A program made the translations under genes and the position numbers. A model generated the notes under the pieces. The model ran no database searches, was not told the origin of the DNA, and saw only the letters and a list, made by a program, of their open reading frames with translations. A stretch of 64,000 bases of DNA from Adiantum capillus-veneris (Eukaryota > Streptophyta > Polypodiopsida > Polypodiales > Pteridaceae), in NCBI GenBank assembly GCA_014529385.2, contig CM043960.1, positions 77,401,910 through 77,465,909 on the forward strand, given 5' to 3'. Numbering within the stretch: the stretch's first letter is position 1; the number at the start of each line of letters is the position of its first letter. Positions 1 to 11,995 of this stretch are shown in pieces.

Positions 1-386
1 TGCTTTGTGATGGCTCAAACTCAAGTTTGATCCCCCCATCACTTTTTAAAAAAAAACAACTAAATCTAATTAAAAGGACATACTTTTAGATAAAGACACA
101 AGATAGTATTAAGAAAATAGTGTTTGAAGGACCTAAAGTATCACAATTGATCAATTAAATACACTATCCTGTCTTTTTACACTTTAGGAGTCTGTTGGTA
201 CATGATAATGGCATGCATCATTGAACCTAGTATCAAAAATACTCTAAGAAGCATTCGCACCTTTTTCATCAGCTACTACAATGTCTTGAGGGGCTCTATC
301 ATCCTCTTGTGCATCCTCATTGCCTGCATCATCATCCTCATTATCTTCATCATTTTCTTTTGCACACTCAACATCCACAACTGGAC
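1..386. other. Flank with one diverged palindromic repeat copy
   Basis: No coding region is supported here. Positions 13-33 contain a diverged copy (centre ACTCAAGT) of the palindrome that dominates 3725-5240. The rest is AT-rich sequence downstream of the minus-strand pseudogene that ends at 387. Confidence 0.5.
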
Positions 387-3300
387 TCATTTCTCCAACA
401 TTGTCTCCTCCCCTTGATGATCAAAATTCGTAGCTTCTTGAACTTCACTATCATCCGTGTTCTCTACGTTATCATTGTCTTCATTTCCATCAGCATCCTC
501 TCCACTGCTTTGTTGCTCATCGATGTCAAGATTGTTAAGGTCTTCTTTTTCTTTATCATCCAGCTCCACTGTTTGTCTTGCAAGTGATGCTTGACTTGCA
601 CCACACCACTCCTGCAAGGACGGATCACTCTCCAAAAGACTAGAGCATTGAGATTCTAACTCCATGGCTTCAAAATCATCTTTACATAGAGCAATTTCCC
701 TTCTCTTCTTCGACAAGATTTGCTCCAGCACAACTCCACCGCAAAAAATTTCCAAAACATAGCTTTGCTCAGGACAAAACCATGTGATAAGGCCATCAAT
801 GAATTTTCTATCAATAAATTCATGATCCTTGCCACAAGAGCCTGAGAAGAAGACTCTTTTTGTATGAGCCTTGCCAATAGCCTCAAATATATCAACCTTG
901 CTAACAAAAAGAGCAACCATTGCAGAGTCCACAGTTCCATCTATCCATGAGTCATCTCTTGTTGCTTGGATATTTCCATATTCAATATGGACCTTAGTTG
1001 ACTGGCTAGAAACCCCTTCAACAAGCATTTTAATATTAATGAAATCAATGAAACACACTAGCACATATTTGTATTGTGCATTCAATGTGTTTAGATTGAG
1101 TGCCAAATTTGCAAAAAATCTATAGAGAGCTTTTCTTTAGTACCATGAAGATCCAAGATGACCAATTGAAATGGTACGTGCTCTGTATTGCAAAAGTCTT
1201 TGATCTTCCCCATATCAAAGCCCACCCCCTTGATTCTCCATGGAATAGACTCATCTTGAGATATTATACCCATATTAGCTCTAAAAAGATGATTGAGGAG
1301 AGTTACTACAGTTTTTGGAAGTGAGGGTGGAGTCTTCTTTGCTCTGTTGAGGAATTCCTTGACATAGTACTGGCTATAGCTTGTCATTTGATTGTACTCA
1401 TGCTCTCCTAGCTTGTACTTCTCACAAACTTGCTCCCAAGACAAATTTTCCCTTGTCAAAATAAAGAAGAATGATATTATTGCTTCTTTCAACACTTGAT
1501 CTGTTTTTAGCTTCCAAGCCATCTCATCCATGTCCATTCTATGAGGGGTATGCTTGCCCTTCTTTAGCAAGATGGTTTTGTTCAGGATTGCATTTTGTAG
1601 TTCAAGAACTTCTTATTCTCGAGGCCTAAAATGATCCTGAACAATGTAGGTGCCAGTGTTGCTGTAGGATTTTTGTCGGAACCTTCGTCAATTGTTTCTC
1701 CCTTTGTATTTGGTAGCAAACTTCGAGCATATTATCTCATGATCTTGACCCAATTCTTCCATATCTTCTCATCACACAGAAGCAAATGCAAGTCGATCTT
1801 GACAAATCCCTTTTGAAGTGTGTGCTCTGTTGTCTCAACAAAGGTCTGCAAAATTGAAAATTCCAACCTCAATATTGACAAGGCTCTAACTTGTGGGATT
1901 GAGACGCATACTTAATAAGTTCAAGCCTAGCTAGATTGAATTGTTTCTTTATATGATCACATACATCATGCAAAGTCCAAAATACATGGGTATATGTAAG
2001 TGGGGCTCAAACTTAAGTTCGAGCCTCGCTTGTTTGTGTTATAGACTCATATGGAAGTGACACTAAATCTTAAGTTAAAACCTCACTTTAAGTTCTAAAT
2101 GAGCACATGGAGGTCTTGCTTGAGCCTATGATAGACTCTAGTTTACAAATAGATATTGATTAAAAAGATTCACATCCATGTTTTCAAAGAATCAAACAAG
2201 TACCTTCCAAGCCTCAAAGTCCTTCTTGGTTTGGTTGACACGAGGTGGTGGCTTAGAAGTACAACCATTTGCATGCCATTGTGCTCATGCTTGCATAAGT
2301 TGGTCAAGAAATGGCTCCTTTTGCATTGATATTGCAACAGATAGATTCACAACTTTGGAGATTTCACGAGAGATCTTTGGTGGGTAATTGAGAATAACCT
2401 TTGATCGTCTATATTTGAATTGTTGACGCAATTGAGGGGTAACCTTTGCAACATTTGCACCCTGCAAACGTTTTGCAGCACTAATGGACTGTTGTCCAAA
2501 GATGATCTAGTAATCAACATTGTGAACATCCTCTTTGGCAAGTTTGTCAAGAGAATGTTTTTTGGAAGGATCACAAGGCATCAAAATTGCTAGTATCTCC
2601 TCTTGCTTTGGTTCTTGAATGAAGTCTAAAGTCAAAATCCTGACCCAATCTAGATTTAATCTTCTGTACACATAGTTTGATGGAGCAAGAAAACACCTTG
2701 TCACGTCAATGCTAAAGACTTCATTAATCCCAAAAGGATAGAATCCCTTCTTGATTTCTAAAGAGGTCAGTGCCTTGTTATCTTTGGATGGAGTTTCCAT
2801 GTCCATCAACTCCTCTTCAAAAACCTCTTTTTGTTCTGCACTCTTTTTCATCTTCCTCTTTGCTAGTTTTTGTCGATCTTCCTCAAGAGTAGAATCATCC
2901 TTTGCCTTTATTTTTCTTCTGAGTCCTTGTGCATCTTGCTCTTGTGAACCTTCTTGCTCCTCTAAATCAATGGTGGCAGTGATCTTCTCTACATGTGCTG
3001 CAGCGCTTGCACGGGCACCTCTTGTTGCTGCAAGTGCACTCCTAACTATGGCTTTCCCTGTCTTCTCCACAACTTTCTTAGATAGTGCCCCTATTGGTTT
3101 CTTTGCACGTATAATCTTCTTTGGTAAGCTCAAGACTTGCTTTGCATGTTTCACTACCTTCACTAGGTCTTCCACACATTCCACACTTGAGTATTCTTGA
3201 TTAGTGAAGCTCGAGATCTTCAATCCTAATTTTACAATAGAATTTTCTTTTCCTAGTTTACTACCATTCATGTCTGCTACATGAAAAGTGCCCAATGATA

Positions 3301-3645
3301 AGCAAAACTTGTTTGCCTTTGTGGTATCTCCAATAGGTAGCACATTACATGCAAAGCATGGCATTGCTATTGCATCCACATCATCTTTGACACCCACAAC
3401 AATCCCCATGTCTCCATATTTCATATCACCTTGTGACAAATATAGATGGATGTCATCTTTGTAGTTTGCATCTGTATCATAGGTATCCACAAACCACTTC
3501 ACTCCTTCTTTTGTTAATTCAAAGGTCTTGTCAACCTTTATTCTTGGAGCAGTAGTTTCGGCATGAGTGGACATTCCAAGAACATCGAGTGTGAAGACTT
3601 GTGCACCCTTCTATGGTATACTTGGTACATTGGAAGCCTCCATTC
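387..3645 (-). pseudogene. Decayed two-exon gene: candidate ParB-like plus DNA methyltransferase-like protein
   Basis: Read on the minus strand, the frame probably starts at the ATG near 3643 (MEASNVPSIP), meets a TAG at 3610-3612, and stays open to a TAG at 2507-2509 and a TGA at 2285-2287. A good donor (GGAAG|GTACTTG, exon end 2204) and acceptor (TTTTGCAG|ACC, exon start 1845) define a 358-bp intron. The second exon has more stops, a frameshift near 1106-1140, and ends at 387. The middle of exon 1 is lysine-rich and acidic (low complexity). Two stretches suggest domains. IIFGQQSISAAKRL, about 50 residues after a segment like a ParB N-terminal region (NLDWVRILTLDF), recalls the GQHR/AA helix of ParB-like nucleases. 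VLEIFCGGVVLEQIL near the C terminus recalls the VLD-F-GGG-AdoMet loop of N4/N6 DNA methylases, with VILDLHG as a possible degenerate DPPY loop. Both are inferences from motifs. It could be a host gene remnant or a transposon gene; I cannot tell. Confidence 0.5.
1995..2130. repeat. Palindromic repeat copies inside the pseudogene intron
   Basis: Two or three diverged copies of the family seen at 3725-5240 (for example GCTCAAACTTAAGTTCGAGC near 2008-2027) lie within the 358-bp intron of the ParB/methyltransferase-like pseudogene. Confidence 0.7.
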
Positions 3646-3724
3646 CTGAAACAACCAAAAAGAACAATATTAGAACCTAAACAAGGAGCATATGTTTAAG
3701 TTAAATAGTACATTTAAAAAAAAA

Positions 3725-5240
3725 CACTAGCATGTGTAGGCGAGGCTCGGACTTAAGTTTGAGCCAAAAGATGTTGTTTTGTACCCTTGCTAGCCACAAG
3801 GATGTCATGAGAGTAGTCTTGCAAGTTAGTGCTACATTAAATTTGAGCCTGAAAGTGAAGCTCTATGATTTTTCTAGCCAAAAGGATGTCATGAGGCTAG
3901 GCATGCACCCTAGTGCTACATTAGCATATGGAGAGGAAGCTCAAACTTAAGTTTGAGCCTAAAAGTGAATTTTTCTAGCCAGAAGGATGTCATGAGGCTA
4001 GGCATGCACCCTAGTGCTACATTAGCATATGGAGAGGAAGCTCAAACTTAAGTTTGAACCTAAAAGTGAATTTTTATTCCCGGATGCACTTGAGGCTTGA
4101 ACTTAAGATCGAGCCTAAAGGTGCTATTCTATGCCCTTGATAGACACAAATATGTCATCAAGCTAGCCTTCCATGCTAGTTCTACACTCGAATATGCAAG
4201 TGGGGATCAAACTTAAGCTTGAGCCTCTTGTCATTGGTAACCAGAAGGATGCCATGAGGCTAGACTTAAGTTCAATCCTAAGTGCTTTTCTATTCTTGCA
4301 TGAATCCTAAAAGGACTTAGTGAATCTAGATTTTCATGATAGTGCTATACTAACATATCTAGGTGAGGCTCGAACTTAAGCTCGAGCCTCTTGCCTCTGG
4401 TAGCCACAAGGATGTCCCTCGACTAGCCTTACACCCTAGTGCTACAATAGCATATGCAAATAAGGCTAGCTACAAGGATGTCATGAGGCAAGCCTTGCAT
4501 CCTAGTGCTAAAGAATATGCACTTGAGGCTCGAGCTTAAGATCGAGCCTAAAGGTGTTCTTCTATGCCCTTGGTAGCAACAAGCCCTACATGTTGGTGCT
4601 ACTCTAGTACATGCAAGTGAGGATCGAACTTAAGTTTGAGCCTACTGGCATTGGTAGCCACACAGATGTCATGAAGCTAACCTTACACCCTAGTGCTAAA
4701 GTAACATATACATTTGAGGCTCAAACTTAAGTTCAAGGCAGACTTGCTATATTAGCATATGTAGGCAAGGTTCGAACTTAAGATCGAGCCTCTTTCCCTA
4801 AGTAGCCACAAGGATGTCATTAAGCCAGACTTGCTACAATAGCATATGTAGGCAAGGTTCGAACTTAAATTTGAGCCGCTTTCCCTAAGTAGACACAAGG
4901 ATGTCATTAAGTTAGACTTGCTATATAGCATAAGTAGGCAAGGTTCAAACTTAAGTTTGAGCCTCTTTCCCTAAGTAGCCACAAGGATGTCATTAAGCTA
5001 GCCTACAATAGCATATGTAGGCAAGGTTCGCACTTAAATTTGAGCCGCTTTCCCTAAGTATCCACAAGGATGTCATTAAGTTAGACCTGCTATACTAGCA
5101 TATGTAGGCGAGGTTCGAACTTAAGTTCGAGCCTCTTTCCCTAAGTAGCCACAAGGATATCCCTCGGCTAGCCTTACACACTGGTGCTACAATATCATAT
5201 GCAATTGAGGCTTAAACTTAAGTTTGAACCTAAAGGTTTT
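3725..5240. repeat. Tandem array built on a perfect GCTCGAACTTAAGTTCGAGC palindrome
   Basis: At least fifteen copies of a roughly 85-110 bp unit occur in one orientation. Each unit carries a 20-22 bp palindrome centred on CTTAAG, followed by conserved text including CACAAGGATGTCAT and GCATATGTAGGCAAGGTT. Clear copies are centred near 3750, 3944, 4048, 4219, 4376, 4524, 4773, 4953 and 5123. Substitutions in one arm are often matched by the compensating change in the other (A..T versus G..C versions of the arm), so symmetry is better kept than sequence. Short ORFs here are a by-product of the repeat. Confidence 0.85.
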
Positions 5241-5799
5241 GTTCTGTTTCCTTGGTATCCACCTTTGTATTTTTGGAACATAAGTCTGGCTGTTTCCTTC
5301 ATTTCTGGGTTCAAATGCTTATTCACCTTGATTGATCAAGGACTTTCTTTAGAGCCCAAATTCCACTCTTCAATCTCTTGATCATCTGGAAGCAGCCAAT
5401 TCGGGCCACCTCCCTTCCTTTTGGTTGACTCCGCAACATAATCCCAGGACGGATATGTTAGTTTAGAATTCTCATTCCGAACTCTAGTGACCTCTTCAGT
5501 ATGCATTGGTGTACTGGAATCTGAATATCCCTGAAGTGGTCTTTCTCCAAGATTCAGTTCAGTCAACTAATCTGGAAACTGCTTTCTCTGTTTCTCAGCT
5601 TGAGCCTTGTCAAACTGATCTGGAAACTGCTTTCTCTGTTCCTCATCTTGGCTGCAATGCAGCATCCGTTCAATCTTCTTAACCCCATATTTTTGGCAAA
5701 GTTCCTCGGGTTGGAGTGCTTTCTTCCATCTTTTGGTGTTATTTGTCTGGAGCTGGATTCTCCTTATTGTTTCCCTGAATAGTTAAGGTCTGACTCGTA

Positions 5800-6206
5800 A
5801 AATCATGAACAGCCTGCGCCGTGGTCGTCCCAGTAGCATACCATATTCTCCTTGAACATCCAATACCATAAAGCTAGTTTTCAATTTCTCTTTTCCCACC
5901 CTTATCTACATTTCTCGATCATACCAGTTGCCTGAACAACTCTATGATCAACCATTCTAACCTTAAAGGGTGTTGGCTTTAAATCAGTGATACCAAGCCT
6001 TGGCTGAAGTTGTGCCCCAGAATATTCACACCTGCTCCTCCATCCAGAGTAACACTAGATTCCACTTGGATTATTGGCACCTCATCATCTTTGATAGTAG
6101 GCGACAAATCAACTGCTCTGGCATCAGCTTCAACTTTTCTCTGGTGTTTAATAAACTTTGTTGCTTCAGGTAAAGTGTTCTTGATATCATCTAATTCAAC
6201 CGTCAA
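5800..6206 (-). pseudogene. Retropepsin-like protease fragment
   Basis: The minus strand shows VTLDGGAGVNIL (the D-S/T-G-A active-site position, here DGGA), then in shifted frames LKPTPFKVRMVDHR, KLKTSFMVLDVQ and GMLLGRP. These fit successive beta strands of a retroviral-type aspartic protease, including the LLGRPWL-like end. At least two frameshifts separate them. It would have processed the gag precursor. The DSG to DGG change at the catalytic triplet is another sign of decay. Confidence 0.6.
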
Positions 6207-6807
6207 TTTTTGAATTTGTTCACAGATTTTGACATGGATCTCTTCTCTCTCCTAGTCATAATTATCATCAGAACTCAAGGAATCAGGAGTATCTTCACAT
6301 TGGAAATCCTCTGTTCTATTGTCTATGATGAGCCTTGACTGACATTGAGAAAGACACTATGCTTTCCCAAGGTTAGTGTTTTCTATTGCAGTCAAATCTG
6401 ATTTGACCTGCCCTAGATCATCCATCAGGTCCTTGCACTGCAGCAAGCATGGTCTTAGAGATTCTAGATCCTCACTGATCTGACTGCCTTTTCTCAGAAG
6501 ACTGGGTGGTATCTTCTAAATAACATGAGCATCAAAACTCTCTGGATGTTCTGGTAGCTTCTTAGCTAGATCCTCTGTGATCCTACTTGCTAGCTCTCAC
6601 TACTCTCGTCATTCATCGACTACCCTCTCCTTGCCCATAGCCTTCCAGATTGCTCTCTACTGAGTCCATATATTGGTTTCAGGGCTAACTGGTTTCACAG
6701 GCTTTTTAGAAGTTCTTCAATAATCGCCCCTTTATGCAAGTGACTGCTCGTACTAGAACTAATTCCGATGCTTTTGCCGCAGTAGCCTCAGTATTGGGTA
6801 CCTCTGG

Positions 6808-6849
6808 ACATTGAGTTGCAAAGTGCCCATACTTCCCACAAATATAGCA
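6808..6849 (-). other. CCHC zinc knuckle of the gypsy gag
   Basis: The minus-strand frame reads CYICGKYGHFATQC, an exact C-X2-C-X4-H-X4-C nucleocapsid knuckle. It lies between the capsid-like domain and the protease remnant, in the expected order. Confidence 0.85.
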
Positions 6850-7353
6850 GTTAAGACTTCAGTTCTAGAAATTGCTATGACCTCGGCCTCGACCAATATC
6901 CCCTTGGTATCTGCCGCGCCCCATACCTGTCCCACTGGTAGCTGAATTTTCTTCTTTGGGTCCACTGGTCTTCTCTACGTTAGCTGATTCAGCATTTGTA
7001 AATGCAATGAGAGACAAATCCTTATGTTTCTTGAAATGATGGATTCAAATTCCATAGTCATTTCGCAGATGGCCATGTGCTTTGCAGTACGTGCACTGTG
7101 GGAATTCGTTGGAAACATGATCTCTGGATTTGAGTTTGGAGCACCAAGTTTCCATCTTCCTAGCTAGTTGTCCAGTCTGGCTAATTTCAGCAATCTACCT
7201 AGCCATTTCGTCAATTTTTTGGGACCAAGTCCCTTTCTTATCCTTGTTCTTGCTCTTTTCATTTGAACTACTTTTAGAATTGTTGGAAGTCTCACTGGAG
7301 TTAGAATTCTCTGTAGAAGAGCTGCTACTGCTAGACCTCCACTTTTTATGGCT

Positions 7354-7719
7354 TCACTCCTTCTTGGTTTGCTGCTTAAGCTTTGGAGATCTCTGCACCA
7401 AGTCATTAAACTTCTTTGTAGGTGCAGGTACCTCTTGCTCTCTCAGCTTCTTGCTGCGAAACCCATTCAGAAACCATGTACGCAGTCTTTTTTTTGAAGG
7501 TGGTTCTTGCAACTGCCTTGTCAACTCTCTGATCTTTTCCACATAGCTTCTTACAGACAATTTTCCGTACCTGATCTTGTCCAGCTCACAGATAATGTCT
7601 TCATTGCCTCTGTTGTCTAAGTACTCAAGCTTGAAAGCCTTGATCAGTTTATTGTAAGACCTGAGCTGACAAGCTAGATAGTGGTAATACCATTTCCTTG
7701 CCGCATCATTCAGTATCAA
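7354..7719 (-). pseudogene. Retrotransposon gag capsid domain
   Basis: A 121-codon open segment begins ILNDAARKWYYHYL and contains FKLEYLD, DKIRYGKLSVRSYVEKI and LQEPPSKKRLRTWFLNGF. This matches the plant Retrotrans_gag pattern (A..WY..L, F...F, L..L.Q...SV..Y...F, L...F..GL). It encodes particle structural protein. No intact start codon or full-length frame remains; the upstream part (8261-7810) is rich in R, E and S. Confidence 0.75.
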
Positions 7720-8399
7720 TATACTTTAATTCAACATATTGCTCAAAGACTTGAATGTGGACATCAAGATTGTCTTTTTTCCCACCTTCGAACATTGGAA
7801 AAGAGATCTTTAAGGAAACACTGTAATCATGTCTGTATGTATCATCTCTAGTTCCCCTGGTCTTGGTAGCCTGACTGCGGCTGTGACTGCGTCTGGATGA
7901 CTTCCTGTAATGATCAGTGTCGGCATCCCACTGACCTTCCTTTTTAGTTTTAGTCTCAGTCTCTTCCTTGGCCTTCCTGCTTGTACTATGACGACTATCT
8001 TTGCTACCCTTGGCCTCAGCTGTCTTGTGTGTGGACCGACAACCTTGAGTCCTGGTTTTGTGTTCTCATGCTCAGCCCTCCTCCTCCTTGAGTGACCACA
8101 ATGTTGAGAGTCTCTGGCTTCTTCATCATTACTCTGCTCCTCCTGAGACTCAGTCTCATTCTTGGGGTTCCTCTCAGTATCAGACTCTCTTTCTGACACT
8201 TCTGGAATAGGGTCAACTCACGTGGAATCAGTGCAAAACCGGGTTGACGATTTTTGACCACGACTGACTATGGGCAGCATGTTTGTAGCTAAGAATTCTA
8301 ACTGGGAGACAGAGCTCGCTGGTCTAAGAGCAACCAGCTCTAGCCATTGTGATTGCCAAAATGGAATGGGAGCTTGTCTCTTCAGACAGCTATTCCAGT

Positions 8400-8785
8400 G
8401 TTAGAGTTCAACACAAATTGGAAGACTTGGAATGGTATTATAGTTCAGATGAGTAGTACAAAGATAATTAGTACAGTGTACAACAGGCTTAAGCTCATAT
8501 GAAGTCTGAGGATTGATTACAAGAGTAAGTGATTACACAGTTGAAAGCCAAAAGTTTATTAAGCTAAAAGTTTAGAAGCAAGAGCTCATAAGCCAAAAGT
8601 TAAAAGAACTCCCAAAAGCCAAAAATCCCTGGAGACATTGTATCAGGTCTTATTATAGGCTTACAAAGTTACTGTAGTAACTGCTGTAATTACTGTCAAA
8701 TTATTGCCGGTGTAGCAGTTCCTGCTGGTTGGCTTTCTAAGGAGCAGTTCCCACCTGTTGGGACTGTCCTTGCCTTCTACACTTG
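8400..8785 (-). promoter_or_regulatory. Probable LTR/promoter of the gypsy remnant
   Basis: This lies just upstream (minus strand) of the gag part. It carries a TATA-like CCTATAATAAG near 8650-8660 and could run between TGTAGAAGG (minus, near 8782) and CTCTAACA (minus, near 8402). No second copy is in the window, so the limits are guesses. Confidence 0.35.
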
Positions 8786-8989
8786 CTATCTTCTTCCATC
8801 GGTCCTTTATCCTTCTCCACAATAACCATGAGGTTTTCCAGGTTGGTACCCCGAAGAACCTCAAAGATGTTACCATATAGGAAGGGGGTTTTAGGGATAT
8901 CTACCGGGACTTGTTTCATCTGCCCAACCACCCACGCCTGGGGTTCAAACTGTTTGCATGAGATATTAGAGATTTGCTACCATCCTTCA

Positions 8990-9535
8990 TCTTTTTTACC
9001 AAAAGTGGGTGACAAAACAATCTTCTAGAACATTGGGGATGTCTTTTCTAGGCAACGGACATGAAGCGGTATTTTAGGGTGGCCGTTTTGTTGACATGAT
9101 GGACTTTGGCGGGTCTCTCCAATTACTCCAGGATTTCCTTGCTTGCAATAGGCCCATCTTCTCGTGCCTTATCATTGACCTTTCGCTGAGGAGCCGCAGT
9201 TTTAGAGTCCACCTAGAGCATATCAAGTATAAACCTTTCACCATTTAAACTTGAAGCACGCACCAAACAAGGTGCCAAAGTTCAGAGAAATGACCTTGAG
9301 ACCGGACCCCACATTAACAACCAGGTGCTTGGACTGGGGCTTTTTGATATCCCACCAAATACACACCTTATTGGCGGTAGTACCCACTGCCTTTCTTGCT
9401 AGAACAAGCAAATGGGTACTGAGGGTTATTGCCAGGTCTTTTAGGTTACTTCTCAACCACAAAGGGAGGTTGACGAATTCCACCCATACTGGGCACATCT
9501 CCTGGAATGCATTAGGTCGGATTCAAATGAGGGGT
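8990..9535 (-). pseudogene. LINE ORF1 fragment (DUF4283-like), minus strand
   Basis: The minus strand reads PVWVEFVNLPLWL, then IALSTHLLVLARK-like and ANKVCIWWDIKKPQSKH. This is the conserved core of plant LINE ORF1 proteins, which are RNA-binding chaperones. Closely similar text occurs on the plus strand at 13880-14220. The frame is short and lacks the zinc-knuckle end. The sequence between 8785 and 9238 gives no better call. Confidence 0.65.
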
Positions 9536-9565
9536 CCCAAGGGAGAACGTACACCAGCGAGATTC

Positions 9566-9868
9566 ATGGTTTCTTTTATTGCCCATGATGTTTCCTTGCA
9601 TCTTTTCATTGTCGACTCGCACCCTTAAAAGGTCCTCTTTAGCATTGGAGTACTTGCATGTGTTTTTGGTTGGCTCCTACAAAAAATAGTGACTTATTGA
9701 GAGGCTCTATTGCTTTCTTTTATTGCCCATGATGTTTCCTTGCATCTTTGTCATTGTCGACTCGGGCTCGCACACTTAAAGTTCATCTTTAGATTTGGAG
9801 TACTGGCATGTGCTTTTGGCTGGCTCCTACAAAAAATACTGACTTATTGAGAGGCCCTATTGTGTTAT
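9566..9868. repeat. Two-copy tandem repeat, about 145-155 bp
   Basis: The segment from TTTCTTTTATTGCCCATGAT to TGACTTATTGAGAGG occurs twice in tandem, at about 9566-9705 and 9714-9862, with small indels. It separates the minus-strand LINE ORF1 fragment from the plus-strand LINE ORF2 fragment. Confidence 0.85.
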
Positions 9869-10229
9869 TAGGATCTCTTTTGAGCTGTGAATCTAAGTTT
9901 GCTTGTATAAACATTGGTATCACATATTTTTTACTTGAAAGCTTACATCGATAGTGTGCAAATTGTAGTCAAGGTCTGATCTTGACCATTGGTTTCTTCG
10001 TGTTTGGTGTTTATTTAAATTTTCATTCAAAAGTTATGTTATGTGTCTTGAGATTTAGGCATGCCCATTGTATGGATGTGATCTGAGGGCCTTAAGCAGA
10101 AAAGTTTTGATGCTCCTTCAAAGTGGGAAATGGATCCCCATAGACCTTCACCTTCTCACCGAATAAGGTGCACATTTTAGAAGCTTCTCTATGTAGAGGG
10201 CCTTTGAGCCATCTTCTAGGTTTTAGAAG
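9869..10229. other. No recognisable feature
   Basis: AT-rich sequence leading into the LINE fragment. It may be diverged LINE sequence, but no motif supports this. Confidence 0.3.
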
Positions 10230-10592
10230 GCCCTATAAATGAGGAGTGACTTGCTAGAGCACGTCAAAATCGTTTTACCTCCAATCAAAAGTATTAGATT
10301 TTCCCTTATTTAATACTTTGAGAGTTAGCCCCCACCAACTTGTTAGAGTACAACCAACCTATGGGATTGCACTACCTTTAAAACGAGGGCATTCTACCTA
10401 GTCGGCCCTCCCTTTTGGAAGGCCTATGTGCAGGTCCCTTCTAGAGGCTCATGCCATTAGAGTGTCGTTAAAAATTAATTTAGGAGATCTATGCTTGTAT
10501 GGTATAGGAGGTTAAAAAGTAGTGCCTTAGGATATGTGTATTATTTTTTTGTTGAATTTTGACATACAAAATAGATGACTCAAGCAAAATGA

Positions 10593-11995
10593 GTGGTCAA
10601 TTCATTTACGCTTCCTTACATAGCTTTCAATAGTCCGCTGCTAAAGTTATCCAAAGAGTTTTTGAAACCTGTCAAGAGATTCTTATGGAAAAACAACACT
10701 AAAACTCTCGCCCTGGCATTGGGCAGGGAGGGAATCCATTACGAGACCTATAGGGCAAGGCATTATTGGGATCCTTAACCCTAGTACTCATGCGGAGGCC
10801 CAATGTGCCAAGTTTCTGGTAGTAATTACGAAGCAAGACCACGCATGGGCTATCATGACAAAGGTCATGATAGACAATGCCAAGCTGTGCTCGCAAGGTG
10901 GCCAGTGCAAAGAGCTTCAGATGCATGACAAGTTGCTTGCCTCTCGATTGTCTAACCTGAAACTTGGGGGCACAACAAACGAGCTAGTTTGGAAATGCAA
11001 CAGAGCAACAGAGACCTTGGAATGGGGAGAGACAACAAGGTACGTTCACAACTCTATAACTCATTGGTCCCCTTGCATATCTAAGGTGGGAAGCGTTCTT
11101 TTGAACCCATTTTGGAGGGAGTTTCCAGAAAGATCCATAACAAAGGGCTACGATGACTAGGTCAATTTTGGGACAACAACAAGAATAGCTGAAAAGGAAC
11201 AGACCAACTGGCCTCCTAGTTCTACCTTAATGGGACTGAAAGACTACTGGCCAATAGAGCTTTAGAATGGCTAAATAGTTGTTGGGTGCCTACTTTCAAG
11301 TCTAGGTTTGAGTGGAAAGCATGGCGGTGACCCACAAACAGGCAATCCTTAAACCGCAAACCAAGGATGTTTACAACACCTTGATGGTCCCATCGGATTG
11401 GCTTTCCCCCCCTGAACAAGCAATGGAGCTAACAATCACGAAGAACATCTGGCACCCACAATGGCTGCTTGGGATGGAGGTATTTCTATGGGGTCCTATG
11501 GGGAGCCTTACCTATTAGTGTGAAGGTTCTAGCCAGAGGTATTGGTCTAGGTAGATGCTCACAATGCAGAATGGCTAGTGGGAACCTCCCTCACCTATTC
11601 AAGGAGTGCCCAATGATCTGTGGCCTGGCAAGGAAGATTTGCAAACGGGTTCAAAAGACCAAGAAGATAGGGTTTCTCAAGAACGATCTATTCCTGGGTG
11701 GAAAGGTGTTTAAGAGCCAAGTGCTACTTATCGGCTTGCAAATTATATTTGAAAGTCATGAACTATTGGGTCTTCAAGAACGCCCTAAAAACAACTAGGT
11801 TCACGAAGATTATTATATTTTGCTACTTGAAATACATGTGGAAAGTCATGAACTATTGGGTCTTCAAGAACGCCCTAAAAACAACTAGGTTCACGAAGAT
11901 TATACAAGAAAGCACGGAAGCGATTGTTGCCATCAGGAAACGAATGAACTCTGATAAGTGGAACATAGCAATTGGTGCCGCAATGAGTGGTTAGT
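10593..11995 (+). pseudogene. LINE ORF2: RT C-terminal part and zf-RVT domain
   Basis: Frames in order show LSKEFLKPVKRFLWKNN (the LL...FLWG block after the RT thumb), a region with several stops, WLSPPEQAMELTITKNIWHP, and GRCSQCRMASGNLPHLFKEC. The last is the C-X2-C...HLF-X2-C zinc motif of zf-RVT. This part helps hold the template during target-primed reverse transcription. Stops and frame changes occur throughout, so it is not functional. Confidence 0.75.
11751..11903. repeat. 90-bp direct duplication inside the LINE ORF2 tail
   Basis: Positions 11751-11813 are repeated exactly at 11841-11903, a 90-bp period with partly similar spacers. It duplicates the segment encoding YWVFKNALKTTRFTKII and preserves the frame. 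Confidence 0.9.

Larger units (their letters stand above)
5240..8785 (-). mobile_element. Degenerate Ty3/gypsy-type retrotransposon (gag and protease only), minus strand
   Basis: Read from high to low coordinates, this contains an LTR-like promoter region (about 8400-8785), a charged N-terminal gag part (8261-7810), a capsid-like domain (7719-7354), a CCHC zinc knuckle (6849-6808) and a retropepsin-like region (about 6100-5800). No reverse transcriptase, RNase H or integrase is visible before the palindromic array begins at about 5240, so the 3' two-thirds are missing. Many frameshifts and stops show it is dead. Assignment to Ty3/gypsy rests on gag type and protease-before-RT order, not on a polymerase. 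Confidence 0.7.

Noticed and set aside
3725..5240. CRISPR-like array
   Set aside because: Repeats are palindromic and regularly spaced, but spacers are conserved too, there are no cas genes, and the DNA is eukaryotic. It is a tandem repeat.
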